Shown: one piece after another, positions 43,032-51,113 of the stretch
Layout of the letters: the number at the start of each line of letters is the position of its first letter
Position numbering within the stretch: position 1 is the stretch's first letter
Origin: Syntrophus sp034006265
GTDB taxonomy: Bacteria; Desulfobacterota; Syntrophia; Syntrophales; Syntrophaceae
Assembly: GCA_034006265.1 (NCBI GenBank)
Contig: JAVETB010000003.1
Coordinates: 1 to 64,000 of the forward strand
Reading direction: 5' to 3'
DNA length: 64,000 bases
Notes under the pieces: generated by a model
Seen by the model: only the letters and a program-made list of their open reading frames with translations
What the model was told of the DNA's origin: nothing
Database searches by the model: none
Position numbers and translations under genes: made by a program

Positions 43032-44075
43032 CTATCCGGTTGCAGCCACGATCCTGTCTGCAATGCCTTGGAAGACCCGGCCGGTTTCGGAATCGGGCGA
43101 TGAGACCATCAGAGGCACGCCGGAGTCGCCGCTTCTTCCAATGGCAAGATCGATGGGAATCTTACCCAGCAGGGGAAGTCCGAATTCCTCGCTTAATTTC
43201 TCTCCTCCTCCCTCGCCGAAAATCGCAATCGGTTTCCCGGAATGTTCGGGCTGGAAATAGGACATGTTCTCCACCAGACCAACGATGACCATCCCGAATT
43301 TCCTGAACAGGTCAATGGACCTGCGGACATCGGCCAAGGCGACTTCCTGAGGAGTCGTCACCATCAGAATGGCGGCATGAGGGATGGATTGCGCGATGGT
43401 AATGGAAGGATCTCCCGTTCCAGGGGGGAGATCCAAGACAAGATAGTCCAGGTCACCCCACATGACCTGCCCAAGCAATTGTTTGATGGCCTTGGAAACC
43501 AGTGGCCCCCTCCATATAACGGGTTGGCCTTTTGCTGTAAGCATGCCCAGCGACATAATCCTGAGGCCGAACTTTTCTGCTGGAAGAATCACCTCGTTTT
43601 CCTCTTCCGGCTGCACCCCCTCAAGCGCCAGCATAACGGGAACGCTGGGCCCATAAACATCGGCATCGAGAAGCCCGACCCTCTGCCCCTTCCCGGCAAG
43701 TGCCAATGCGACATTGACGGCTATGGAGGTCTTTCCCACGCCACCTTTACCGCTTGCAACGGCCAGCACATGGCGGACCTTCTCCAGGCCGACCAGCGGA
43801 TGCTTTGGGAACAGGGCTCCGAGCTCCTCCCGGCTCAACGTTGCCAGTCGGACATCCACCCCGGCGACTCCCGGCAGTTTCCCCAGCACACCCTTGATCT
43901 CCTCAATCATGGCGTCCTTCCTGGGGCATCTTGCCGTCGAAAGCGCCAGGGTCAGCTGCACCTGACCATTTTCCACATGAATATCGCGAATCATCCCCAG
44001 ATCGAGCAGGCTTTTTTTCAACTCCGGATCCAGAACAGACTTGACAGCCTCTCTGATTTTGAACTCGTCTATCAT
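43032..44075 (-). CDS. Mrp-type ATPase with N-terminal MIP18 domain, no CxxC
   Basis: This 347-residue protein has a MIP18/DUF59 domain (residues 1-75, including STARCPRK), then the Mrp ATPase (ASGKGGVGKTS, DLPPGTGD). At the place where Mrp/Nbp35 proteins have the CxxC of the bridging cluster it reads VENMSYFQPEHSG, so the cluster ligands are absent. It may work without its own cluster or with a partner, such as the Mrp at 34569. Other family features are intact. Confidence 0.9.
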   Translation of the reverse strand: MIDEFKIREAVKSVLDPELKKSLLDLGMIRDIHVENGQVQLTLALSTARCPRKDAMIEEIKGVLGKLPGVAGVDVRLATLSREELGALFPKHPLVGLEKVRHVLAVASGKGGVGKTSIAVNVALALAGKGQRVGLLDADVYGPSVPVMLALEGVQPEEENEVILPAEKFGLRIMSLGMLTAKGQPVIWRGPLVSKAIKQLLGQVMWGDLDYLVLDLPPGTGDPSITIAQSIPHAAILMVTTPQEVALADVRRSIDLFRKFGMVIVGLVENMSYFQPEHSGKPIAIFGEGGGEKLSEEFGLPLLGKIPIDLAIGRSGDSGVPLMVSSPDSETGRVFQGIADRIVAATG

Positions 44076-44525
44076 GGTGACTCCACCTTTCCGTTTTTCC
44101 AGACATAAACATCATTTCCCCGACAGGGGCACAAAACATACCAGAATGGGCACAAGCTTGCCATACGAATTCATGTGCGGCAATTTGGACCACCTGCGCA
44201 ATCACGAGGGCTTTTCGGCAGTTGATATGCGCAAACATGCTACCCTCAGGACGAGCTGATCGTCGCAATCATGCGAATATATCTCATGGCTGACTCGAAC
44301 CCCTCTCCCGGGCAAAAGCGCCGTCCAGGTGCATGCCGGGATGAAAAGCCGTCTAACGCGTTGCCTTCATCCGGTCCTGACGGCCTGCCGGGGCCACCCG
44401 TGATGGTTTTGCGGACGTCCCCTTGTTGAAATGGCACACTTCTCGAAGGATATGCGGACGCTGAAAGGATCGGGGCGTTTCTGTAGAAACGCGAGAAGGT
44501 CATGAAAACGGGAAAGGATGAAGAT
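44076..44525. other. Gap with a hairpin before the DUF6125-type gene
   Basis: No gene is supported in about 450 bp. GCGTTTC-TGTA-GAAACGC at 44475-44492 forms a hairpin just upstream of the next start codon and could affect translation or mark a transcript 5' end. Confidence 0.45.
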
Positions 44526-45263
44526 ATGGAAGAAAACGCGGCAGCAGAACGGAAGGAAAAACTGATTCTGCAGATTGTCGACAGCCTGAGACTGACTCTC
44601 CTCCATTACGGATTATGGTTCAAAGAAGTTGAATATCAGCTTGGTTTGCATACCGCCATGGAACTGGATGAGGCAACCTGGCAGACCCTGTTTCCCATCG
44701 CCATGAAACGCATGGGACGCGTTCTCGGATTTGAAGCCGATTCAAGGGGCATCCCGAAACAGCTGTTTGAAAAATCCGACGACGAGCTTCTGGAAATCCT
44801 TTCCGCCCTTTCGATCAACTGGCTGGCTGCCGATGGGGTCTGGTTTCAAAGCGTTGAAAAGACTTTCGATATTTTTACGGCCAAAAGATCCAACGACATC
44901 TGCTGGAGCCGCTTTTCCCCGCTTGAGGCCTTTCACATCAAAACGCTGATCGGTCTTCCGGAAAGAGGCGGCCTGGAAGCCCTGGAGGCGGCGCTGAAAC
45001 ATCGCCTCTATGCAAACATCAATGAGCACTCCTTCGAATGGCCGAATGAACGGACACTGATTTACAGGATGAACCGCTGCCGGGTTCAGGACATCCGGAA
45101 CCGCAAGGGCCTGGAGGACTACCCCTGCAAGTCGGGAGGAATCATCGAATACTCAACCTTTGCCCGGACGATAGACCCGGCTATTGTCACGCAGTGCGTC
45201 GCCTGTCCTCCAGATCCGCATCCAGGGGACTGGTTCTGCTCCTGGAAATTTATTCTCCCTTGA
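44526..45263 (+). CDS. DUF6125-type protein
   Basis: This 245-residue cytoplasmic protein (LTLLHYGLWFKEVEYQLG, INWLAADGVWFQSVEKTF) resembles the DUF6125 family of unknown function. Its last third is Cys-containing (NRCRVQDIRNRKG, YPCKSGGI, QCVACPPDPHPGDWFCSWKF), perhaps a metal site. I chose ATG 44526, preceded by AAAGGA; ATG 44502 is also possible. It converges with and overlaps the CDF-NifX gene by 14 bp. Confidence 0.7.
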   Translation: MEENAAAERKEKLILQIVDSLRLTLLHYGLWFKEVEYQLGLHTAMELDEATWQTLFPIAMKRMGRVLGFEADSRGIPKQLFEKSDDELLEILSALSINWLAADGVWFQSVEKTFDIFTAKRSNDICWSRFSPLEAFHIKTLIGLPERGGLEALEAALKHRLYANINEHSFEWPNERTLIYRMNRCRVQDIRNRKGLEDYPCKSGGIIEYSTFARTIDPAIVTQCVACPPDPHPGDWFCSWKFILP

Positions 45264-46515
45264 TATTTGCGATAATTTCTTCAAGAGTTTCCGCATCGGT
45301 CCTCTGCGCGTCAACCCCGGCGTTGCTGAACACATAGCTTGGACCTTTGTGGGAAAAATCTTCGGACATGAACACCTGATCCACGTTCTGTTCGACAACC
45401 CACTCCGCCACCCGGATCCCTTTGGCCGTTCCGACGTCCTTATGTGGATTTTCCACAATATCCTTCTGTTGAATAGCATGATCGGCGAGGCGAAGCGTCA
45501 GGATGGCAAAGAAGGGAGATTCTCCGAAATGACGGCTGACAGTCCCTTCAGGATCCGCCAGGGGAACGGCAAAACGGAGGTGGGAACGGGGACGAGGTTC
45601 ATATGAAATCGTTACATGCTCCACATGGGGAATGGTCTCCCGGATGCTCCGTTCAAGAAAAAGGCTGATCTGGTGGGCTTTTTCAAGATCCCCCGTCCTC
45701 AGGATCACATTGGCCTGAAGAAAGCGGAAACGTCCCGCGTTTCTCCCTGAAAGCGATTCGACACTCACCACCATGGGATGGTTCCTCAGGATACTTCGGG
45801 CCGAATCAAGGGTTTCGAAATCCAGGGAAGCATCCAGCAGAACCCTCATGCCGTCGGAAAGCAGCTGCCAGCAGGCATGGGCGATGAAGACCAGAACGGA
45901 CCCGGCGGCGATCCGGTCCACGGAGAGCCCCCACAGAGAGAACTGCCATCCGAAATAGTCCGGCAGGACGGAAACCAGCACAACCAGCGAAGACAGAACA
46001 TCCACCTGTCGATGCCGACCTTCGGCAACCAGTGTCGGAGACTCCGTCTGCCTGCCGATCCGCATGGCATACTGACCGAAGAAAAAGGTAACGGCCACAC
46101 CCACCACGAGCAGGGCTACGACGCCCAGCGAAATCTTCGGCGGCAGAGCCTCTCGGGTGAACAGTTGTCGCGCGATTTCAACCCCGGCAAAAAAGATGGA
46201 AAGCGCAACAAAAACAGAGAGGAGATTTTCGATTTTGTACAGGCCCGAAGGAAAGGAAGGGGTCCTTCTTGTCGAAAGTTTCAACCCCCCGTAAAGAGCA
46301 AGGGAAGCAAAGGAATCGGTTGCGGAATCAATAGCTCCCGCTGTAACGGCAAGACTGTTTGAACAAAGCGCAAGCGCGCCTTTCATGACCGCCAGGCCGA
46401 GATTCAACAGAAAGGCATACAGGGCGACCCTGCCGATCAATTTCGTCTCTGGATCGTCATGGACATCCGACCGGAGGGAAGGCAGAGTCCCACTGCCGAC
46501 CGTGGGCTTTTTCAT
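45250..46515 (-). CDS. CDF cation transporter fused to NifX-type domain
   Basis: This 421-residue protein has residues 1 to about 300 as a cation diffusion facilitator: six membrane segments, SLAVTAGAIDSATDSFASL with the first metal Asp pair, and a cytoplasmic domain with HVEHVTISYE. Residues about 310-415 are a NifX/ORP-like domain (FAVPLADPEGTVSRHFGESPFFAILT ... ETLEEIIANI). CDF proteins export Zn, Fe, Co or Mn; the added domain may sense or bind a cluster. Its start overlaps the radical SAM gene by 4 bp. Confidence 0.85.
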   Translation of the reverse strand: MKKPTVGSGTLPSLRSDVHDDPETKLIGRVALYAFLLNLGLAVMKGALALCSNSLAVTAGAIDSATDSFASLALYGGLKLSTRRTPSFPSGLYKIENLLSVFVALSIFFAGVEIARQLFTREALPPKISLGVVALLVVGVAVTFFFGQYAMRIGRQTESPTLVAEGRHRQVDVLSSLVVLVSVLPDYFGWQFSLWGLSVDRIAAGSVLVFIAHACWQLLSDGMRVLLDASLDFETLDSARSILRNHPMVVSVESLSGRNAGRFRFLQANVILRTGDLEKAHQISLFLERSIRETIPHVEHVTISYEPRPRSHLRFAVPLADPEGTVSRHFGESPFFAILTLRLADHAIQQKDIVENPHKDVGTAKGIRVAEWVVEQNVDQVFMSEDFSHKGPSYVFSNAGVDAQRTDAETLEEIIANIKGE

Positions 46516-47498
46516 GGATCCCCTTCTTCTTTTTCCATCTTCAGAGCCGATGGTGTACCCTTTACCATGTAGAAGTTCCGTCCGCCTGATACGGTGGAGG
46601 TCACCTTTCCAAGGTTCACCAGGACGTTCAGGCGCTTGAGAACCTCTGTTACATGGATACCGAGACCGTCCGCGATGTCCTCGGAGGTACAGGGACGCCT
46701 GCGCAGCAGTGCCAGGACGTCCTCTTCCCTGCTCTCGGAAAAAACCGAAACGTCAAAATGATCCGGACCGTCCTCGCGGATGATCTCCACCATCCCGGGT
46801 AAGAGCTCTTTCGCGGAGAGCAGTTCTTCCAGGGACAGGGGAAAGGCAAATTCCTCCGAGGGCGGGCGGCAGACCGTATTGAGTTGAACACGTGCCGGCG
46901 CGATGCGCTTTACCAGGGCGGCGATCTTTTCGATATGGGAGGGCAGGCCGGTCACACCCTTCAACAACAGGACTTCCAGCCACACCTGCCCCGGGAACCG
47001 CCGGGTAAACTCGACGAGTCCGGTCACCACCTGCTCAAAGGAGAGGTCTCCGTGGGGCCGATTCACATACTTGAACAGTTTTTCATCCCCGGCATCCAAC
47101 GAGGGGATGACAAGATCGGCCGCCATCAGCTCCTCCTGGACCTCCTTCATCCACAGCAGGGAACCGTTGGTCAGAACGGCGACAGGTATATTCGTCATCC
47201 CCTTGATCGCACGGATCAAGTCTCCGATCCGGCTGTTCAATGTAGGTTCTCCGGATCCTGAAAACGTAATATAATCCGGTAAGTCCCCCAACGCAAGTTT
47301 CCTCTTCACCTCGTTCAGAATTGCTTCGGCAGGAAGATACTCCAGCCTTTCAACCGTCTTGTTGGTGGTTCGGCCAATCTGGCAGTACACGCAATCAAAA
47401 GTACAGGCCTTAAAGGGAACCAGATCCACCCCCAGGGAGCGCCCCAGACGCCGCGACGGGACAGGTCCGTAAACATAACGAAAATCGTTTTTACTCAT
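46512..47498 (-). CDS. Radical SAM protein (MJ1312-type)
   Basis: This 328-residue protein has YVYGPVPSRRLGRSLGVDLVPFKACTFDCVYC, where CTFDCVYC is the radical SAM 4Fe-4S motif, followed by FSGSGEPTLN. It ends with a winged-helix-like part (SEDIADGLGIHVTEVLKRLNVL). The family is widespread in anaerobes; its reaction is not known. ATG 47498 overlaps the zinc-ribbon gene by 4 bp and is preceded by GGAGAG. Confidence 0.85.
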   Translation of the reverse strand: MSKNDFRYVYGPVPSRRLGRSLGVDLVPFKACTFDCVYCQIGRTTNKTVERLEYLPAEAILNEVKRKLALGDLPDYITFSGSGEPTLNSRIGDLIRAIKGMTNIPVAVLTNGSLLWMKEVQEELMAADLVIPSLDAGDEKLFKYVNRPHGDLSFEQVVTGLVEFTRRFPGQVWLEVLLLKGVTGLPSHIEKIAALVKRIAPARVQLNTVCRPPSEEFAFPLSLEELLSAKELLPGMVEIIREDGPDHFDVSVFSESREEDVLALLRRRPCTSEDIADGLGIHVTEVLKRLNVLVNLGKVTSTVSGGRNFYMVKGTPSALKMEKEEGDP

Positions 47499-47755
47499 AA
47501 ATTCTCTCCACACGCTGTATTTCCGCAGCGTTCCTCACGACCGCAGCAGGTTCTTCCCGTTCTTTCCAGAGAGCATCCCCCCTGCCTCCGTCTTCCCTGA
47601 TTCGACACATTGAAGAGGAATCCCGTTCCCCCGCTGATCAATCGTCGGACACTTCCCCGACACTTGGGACATTCCTCTACGGGGTCCGCCGAAATCGACT
47701 GTTGACGTTCAAATCTCAACCCGCAGATATCACATTCGTATTCATAGGTCGGCAT
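47495..47755 (-). CDS. FmdB-type zinc-ribbon protein
   Basis: This 86-residue protein has an N-terminal FmdB ribbon (MPTYEYECDICG ... ECPKCRGSVRRLISGG) with two CxxC pairs. A Cys-rich C-terminus (GGCSLERTGRTCCGREERCGNTACG) follows. Such proteins are probable regulators or metallochaperones. It is encoded just before the radical SAM gene and coupled to it. Confidence 0.88.
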   Translation of the reverse strand: MPTYEYECDICGLRFERQQSISADPVEECPKCRGSVRRLISGGTGFLFNVSNQGRRRQGGCSLERTGRTCCGREERCGNTACGENL

Positions 47756-47775
47756 GTTTTACATATCTCCTCTGC

Positions 47776-48327
47776 TCACTTGTTATAATCACGCTTTCCA
47801 CGCTTCCTGGCTGTCTCCTCGTCTACCTCGTCCTGCCAGCCGTTGCGTGTGGTCTTAAAGAAGTCAAACTTGGCCGTGTAGGGTTTGATGTCCAGGAGAG
47901 GCGTCCCGTCCAGGATGTCCACTCCATCGAGATGAAGCACATTTCCTTCACGGCGGATCAGTTCGACAATGCTCAACCCAATGGCGTTGGGACGACGAGG
48001 CGCCCGCGTTGAAAAAATACCCCGTATCAAATCCTGGAGAAAGGGCTTGATCAACAGCTGGGCCGTTTCCGCCCTGTGAAAATGGTAGATCAGGTAAAGG
48101 TGGGAAAACCCCTCCAGGTCGCTCAGACCATCCTCAAATTCCTGATATACTTTCACTTCTCCTTTGCATCCGCGGGCGTATACCGGCTGAATGGGTGTCT
48201 TTTCCGGGACAGTATGTTCACTGTGAATGACGCCGATGGGCCGGTAAATAACGGAAGTTTTCTCCACATTCGATTTGGCTAACTGTCCTATCTTTTGATT
48301 CCCCTCTCTCGAATTTATTTCTTTCAT
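47776..48327 (-). CDS. TrmO-like tRNA methyltransferase (TsaA family)
   Basis: This 183-residue protein has IYRPIGVIHSEHTVPEKTPIQPVYARGCKGEV, then LEGFSHLYLIYHFHRA, then STRAPRRPNAIGLSIVEL, which are the SAM- and tRNA-binding segments of TrmO. TrmO N6-methylates the t6A at tRNA position 37. I chose ATG 48327 with AAGGAG upstream; a GTG at 48357 overlaps the ZIP stop. In several anaerobes the family sits beside metal genes, so a second role is possible. Confidence 0.85.
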   Translation of the reverse strand: MKEINSREGNQKIGQLAKSNVEKTSVIYRPIGVIHSEHTVPEKTPIQPVYARGCKGEVKVYQEFEDGLSDLEGFSHLYLIYHFHRAETAQLLIKPFLQDLIRGIFSTRAPRRPNAIGLSIVELIRREGNVLHLDGVDILDGTPLLDIKPYTAKFDFFKTTRNGWQDEVDEETARKRGKRDYNK

Positions 48328-48353
48328 CCTTTGCTCCTTCAGTTTTCTTTTTT

Positions 48354-49094
48354 TCACCTATGAACAGCGTAAGCCAAAAACAGCATAAACGTCAACCCAA
48401 GAGCAAAGCAGCTAAAATGCAGAACCGCATTTTCAAAATGCGGTTCTGCCTTGATTTCCGGAACCAGATCTGAGGCCGCAATATAGAGAAAGTTCCCTGC
48501 CCCAAATAACACCAATCCACTTACATCAAAACGCTGTGAGAACAAGTATGCGAGCAGGGCCCCCAGTGGAAAGGTCAATGCGGACAACACGTTCCATAGC
48601 AGGGCCCGCCATCGATTCCAGCCACCATGAACCAAGACACCGAAGTCACCTAGTTCCTGCGGAACCTCATGAGCAGCTCCTGCGATCCATGCGGTAATTC
48701 CAGCCTTGGGATCAAGAATAAATGTGCTGGCGATTCCAACCCCACCCAGGAAATTATGCAGGGCATCTCCAATGAGAACCAGATAAGTCATTGGCTGATA
48801 GTCAATAGCTGTACTGTAATGCGAGTGGTGCCAGTGAAGAAATTGCTCTACAAGAAGGAATGTTGTAAAACCCGCAACGAGCCATACGGTTGCACCCAGA
48901 GGGGCAAGCTCCTTCAGACCCTGGGGAACCATATGGAAAAAGGCCCCTCCCATCAATGTCCCGGCAGCAAGGGCCACCATGGGCAGAAGAAGTCGCTTTA
49001 AAGTTGCCGGCTGCATCAGGATCGATACCGCACCAACCATCGCAATGGCACTCATCATCAAGCCACCGGTGATAATCCAGACGAGGTTGCTCAT
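48354..49094 (-). CDS. ZIP-family metal transporter
   Basis: This 246-residue membrane protein has eight hydrophobic segments and the ZIP metal-site helices LIGDALHNFLGGVGIAS and GAAHEVPQELGDFGVLV with their His, Asp/Asn and Glu ligands. GGAFFHMVPQGL lies earlier. ZIP proteins import Zn, Fe or Mn. It is the first gene of the ZIP-TrmO-FmdB-radical SAM-CDF/NifX operon. Confidence 0.9.
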   Translation of the reverse strand: MSNLVWIITGGLMMSAIAMVGAVSILMQPATLKRLLLPMVALAAGTLMGGAFFHMVPQGLKELAPLGATVWLVAGFTTFLLVEQFLHWHHSHYSTAIDYQPMTYLVLIGDALHNFLGGVGIASTFILDPKAGITAWIAGAAHEVPQELGDFGVLVHGGWNRWRALLWNVLSALTFPLGALLAYLFSQRFDVSGLVLFGAGNFLYIAASDLVPEIKAEPHFENAVLHFSCFALGLTFMLFLAYAVHR

Positions 49095-49129
49095 CTAACC
49101 CTCCTGCAACAAAATCGGCACGACAAAGA

Positions 49130-49882
49130 TCAGGCTAGAGAAAGATAGGATTTTCGGCTGAATCTCTGGATCACCCGCGTTCCCACACCATGACGGACCG
49201 CCTTGAGCACCTTATCCTTGTCAATCGGGACCGTGCCGGCCAGCATGTGCACCGGCAGGTGAGAAAAGACTTCCGCAATCATGGGTGTACTGGGGCCAAG
49301 AAGAATGGTCTTCACCCCCCCCCCGGTATACTGGAAAATTTCTTCCGTCGTGCTGTTCAAAATCGAAGTCGAAGTCAGGATCATCACCTGAGCCCAGTCC
49401 TTGAGCTTTCCATAAAAATCTTCCTTATTCCCCATACTCTTGGCAATGTCGATGACCTCCAGAAGAGCCCCTTTTTCCTTGATCATCCTGGCCACGGGCG
49501 CGAAATCGCCAACCATGGCCACCCGCGTCTTTTCCCCGATCTGAAAGCTTTCAAAAAGAACCTTGTTCTCCCTGTCCTCCGGCAGGGAAAGGACATACTC
49601 ATAGTTGAGAGCATTTACAAGAGCGACAGCCATGGTCTTTTCAAGGGGAAGAGGACTTTTGAGCTTTTCCAGGAGTTCCAGTGCAGGTTTTCCCTCAAAA
49701 TCGTAATACCTGTTGACGAAGGTGCAGCTTCCCTTGTTGGTAAAGTAGGTATAGGCGATGCCGATCCCCCCGTCGGAGGTGGTCACGGCCGTATAGCCAA
49801 GTCCCAGGGTTACCTGTTCAATGAGAACATCCCGGGCTTTTGCCTCAAAAAAGCGGTACATCCGATCATCTAATTCCATCAT
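49130..49882 (-). CDS. DUF364/DUF4213-type protein (possible metal-chelation role)
   Basis: This 250-residue protein has an N-terminal part like DUF4213 (VLIEQVTLGLGYTAVTTSDGGIGIAYTY) and a C-terminal Rossmann-like DUF364 domain (KTRVAMVGDFAPV ... QVMILTSTSILNSTTEEIF ... TILLGPSTPM). These families are linked to heavy-metal or molybdenum-related genes. The function is unknown. It stands alone before the Fe-S/FAD cluster on the same strand. Confidence 0.75.
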   Translation of the reverse strand: MMELDDRMYRFFEAKARDVLIEQVTLGLGYTAVTTSDGGIGIAYTYFTNKGSCTFVNRYYDFEGKPALELLEKLKSPLPLEKTMAVALVNALNYEYVLSLPEDRENKVLFESFQIGEKTRVAMVGDFAPVARMIKEKGALLEVIDIAKSMGNKEDFYGKLKDWAQVMILTSTSILNSTTEEIFQYTGGGVKTILLGPSTPMIAEVFSHLPVHMLAGTVPIDKDKVLKAVRHGVGTRVIQRFSRKSYLSLA

Positions 49883-49952
49883 AACCCCTTAAAAAAATGC
49901 TGTGCAGGAAAACCCACGACGGTGAAGGAAGCATGCCGGAAGTCGCCCTCCT

Positions 49953-51113
49953 TTAATTCTCGCGGAAACTGGCGTCCAGAAGCTCCCCGACATCTCTAAT
50001 CACCAGCTTGTCGTCCAACCCTTCCGCCTTGATCGCGTCCTCGAGCATTTTAGCGCACTGCGGACAGGAAACGACCAGAATTTCCGCTCCGGTTTCCACG
50101 GCCTGTCTGACCCGGATTCTGCTGGGACTGTCCCCTTCCCCACCCAGAATGTCCGTGAAGAAATTGCCCCCTCCGCCACCGCAGCAGAGGGCGTTTTCCC
50201 GATTCTGGCGCATTTCCACCAGTTCGACGCCGGGAATGGCCCTGAGAATTCTGCGGGGGGCTTCGTACTCCCCTCCATGCCGGCCCAGGTAACAGGCGTC
50301 ATGAAAGGTGACCCGGACGGGAAAGTCCCCTGGTTTCAGTTCCCCTGATTCGATCAGCCGACTTAACACCTGAGAATAATGCAGGACCTCAAAATCTCCC
50401 CCAAAGGCCGGATACTCTTTTCGAAAGGCGTTAAAGGCATGGGGATCCAGGGTGATGATCTTCCGGACGCCCAGCTGACGGAAGAGGGCGATATTGTTTT
50501 CCGCGAGATATTCAAAAAGCCCCGCTTCGCCCAGAACGCGAACTTCATTGCCGTCGCAGGGTTCCCGCTCTCCAAGGATTCCGAAGGAGATGCCCGCCCT
50601 GATGAGATTCCGGCTCACCGCCTGCGCGATCTTCCGGCCCCGCTCATCGTAGGACCCCACACAACCGATATAGAGCAGGTACTCCTGGCCGTCATAGGAC
50701 TGTACGGGAAGGTCCGCGGCCCAGGAGGACCGTTGGGCCGCCGGCAGATTGTAGGGGTTTCCGTGGATCGAAATGGCCTTGAAGTAATCCCTTACGCTGG
50801 GGGGAATCCGCCCTCCATTGACCAGTTCTTCCCTGGCGGCGATGAAGATGTCGACAAGATTCTCTCGAAACGTAAAGGCGCAATGCTCGACACAGTTTCC
50901 GCAGGTGGCGCAGGAATAGAGAATTTCCTGAAAGCGTTCGCTATTTTCGATCTCACCGTTGAGCCAGGCGCGGATCAGCCACATCCGCCCGCCCGGGGCA
51001 AAGGTGTCGAACCGGTATTTTCGATAAGGGGGACAGTTGAAATTCTCGTAATCGAGGGTAAATTTGCAGTACCCGCAGCGAAAACAGCGATGAAGTATCT
51101 CGGCGTATTTCAT
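49953..51113 (-). CDS. GlcF/HdrD-like Fe-S protein with altered CCG motif
   Basis: This 386-residue protein opens with an unusual cysteine set (CFRCGYC, then CPPY about 17 residues later) and then CATCGNCVEHC. Two CCG-type domains follow: the second is intact (LCCGGGGGNFF ... SCPQCAKML), but the first reads EPCDGNEVR, lacking one Cys of the pair. It should pass electrons from the flavoprotein encoded next door. It starts at ATG 51113, directly after the flavoprotein stop. Confidence 0.85.
   Translation of the reverse strand: MKYAEILHRCFRCGYCKFTLDYENFNCPPYRKYRFDTFAPGGRMWLIRAWLNGEIENSERFQEILYSCATCGNCVEHCAFTFRENLVDIFIAAREELVNGGRIPPSVRDYFKAISIHGNPYNLPAAQRSSWAADLPVQSYDGQEYLLYIGCVGSYDERGRKIAQAVSRNLIRAGISFGILGEREPCDGNEVRVLGEAGLFEYLAENNIALFRQLGVRKIITLDPHAFNAFRKEYPAFGGDFEVLHYSQVLSRLIESGELKPGDFPVRVTFHDACYLGRHGGEYEAPRRILRAIPGVELVEMRQNRENALCCGGGGGNFFTDILGGEGDSPSRIRVRQAVETGAEILVVSCPQCAKMLEDAIKAEGLDDKLVIRDVGELLDASFREN

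Noticed and set aside
45153..45479. 108-codon minus-strand frame at the DUF6125/CDF junction
   Set aside because: It is a shadow of the two convergent genes.
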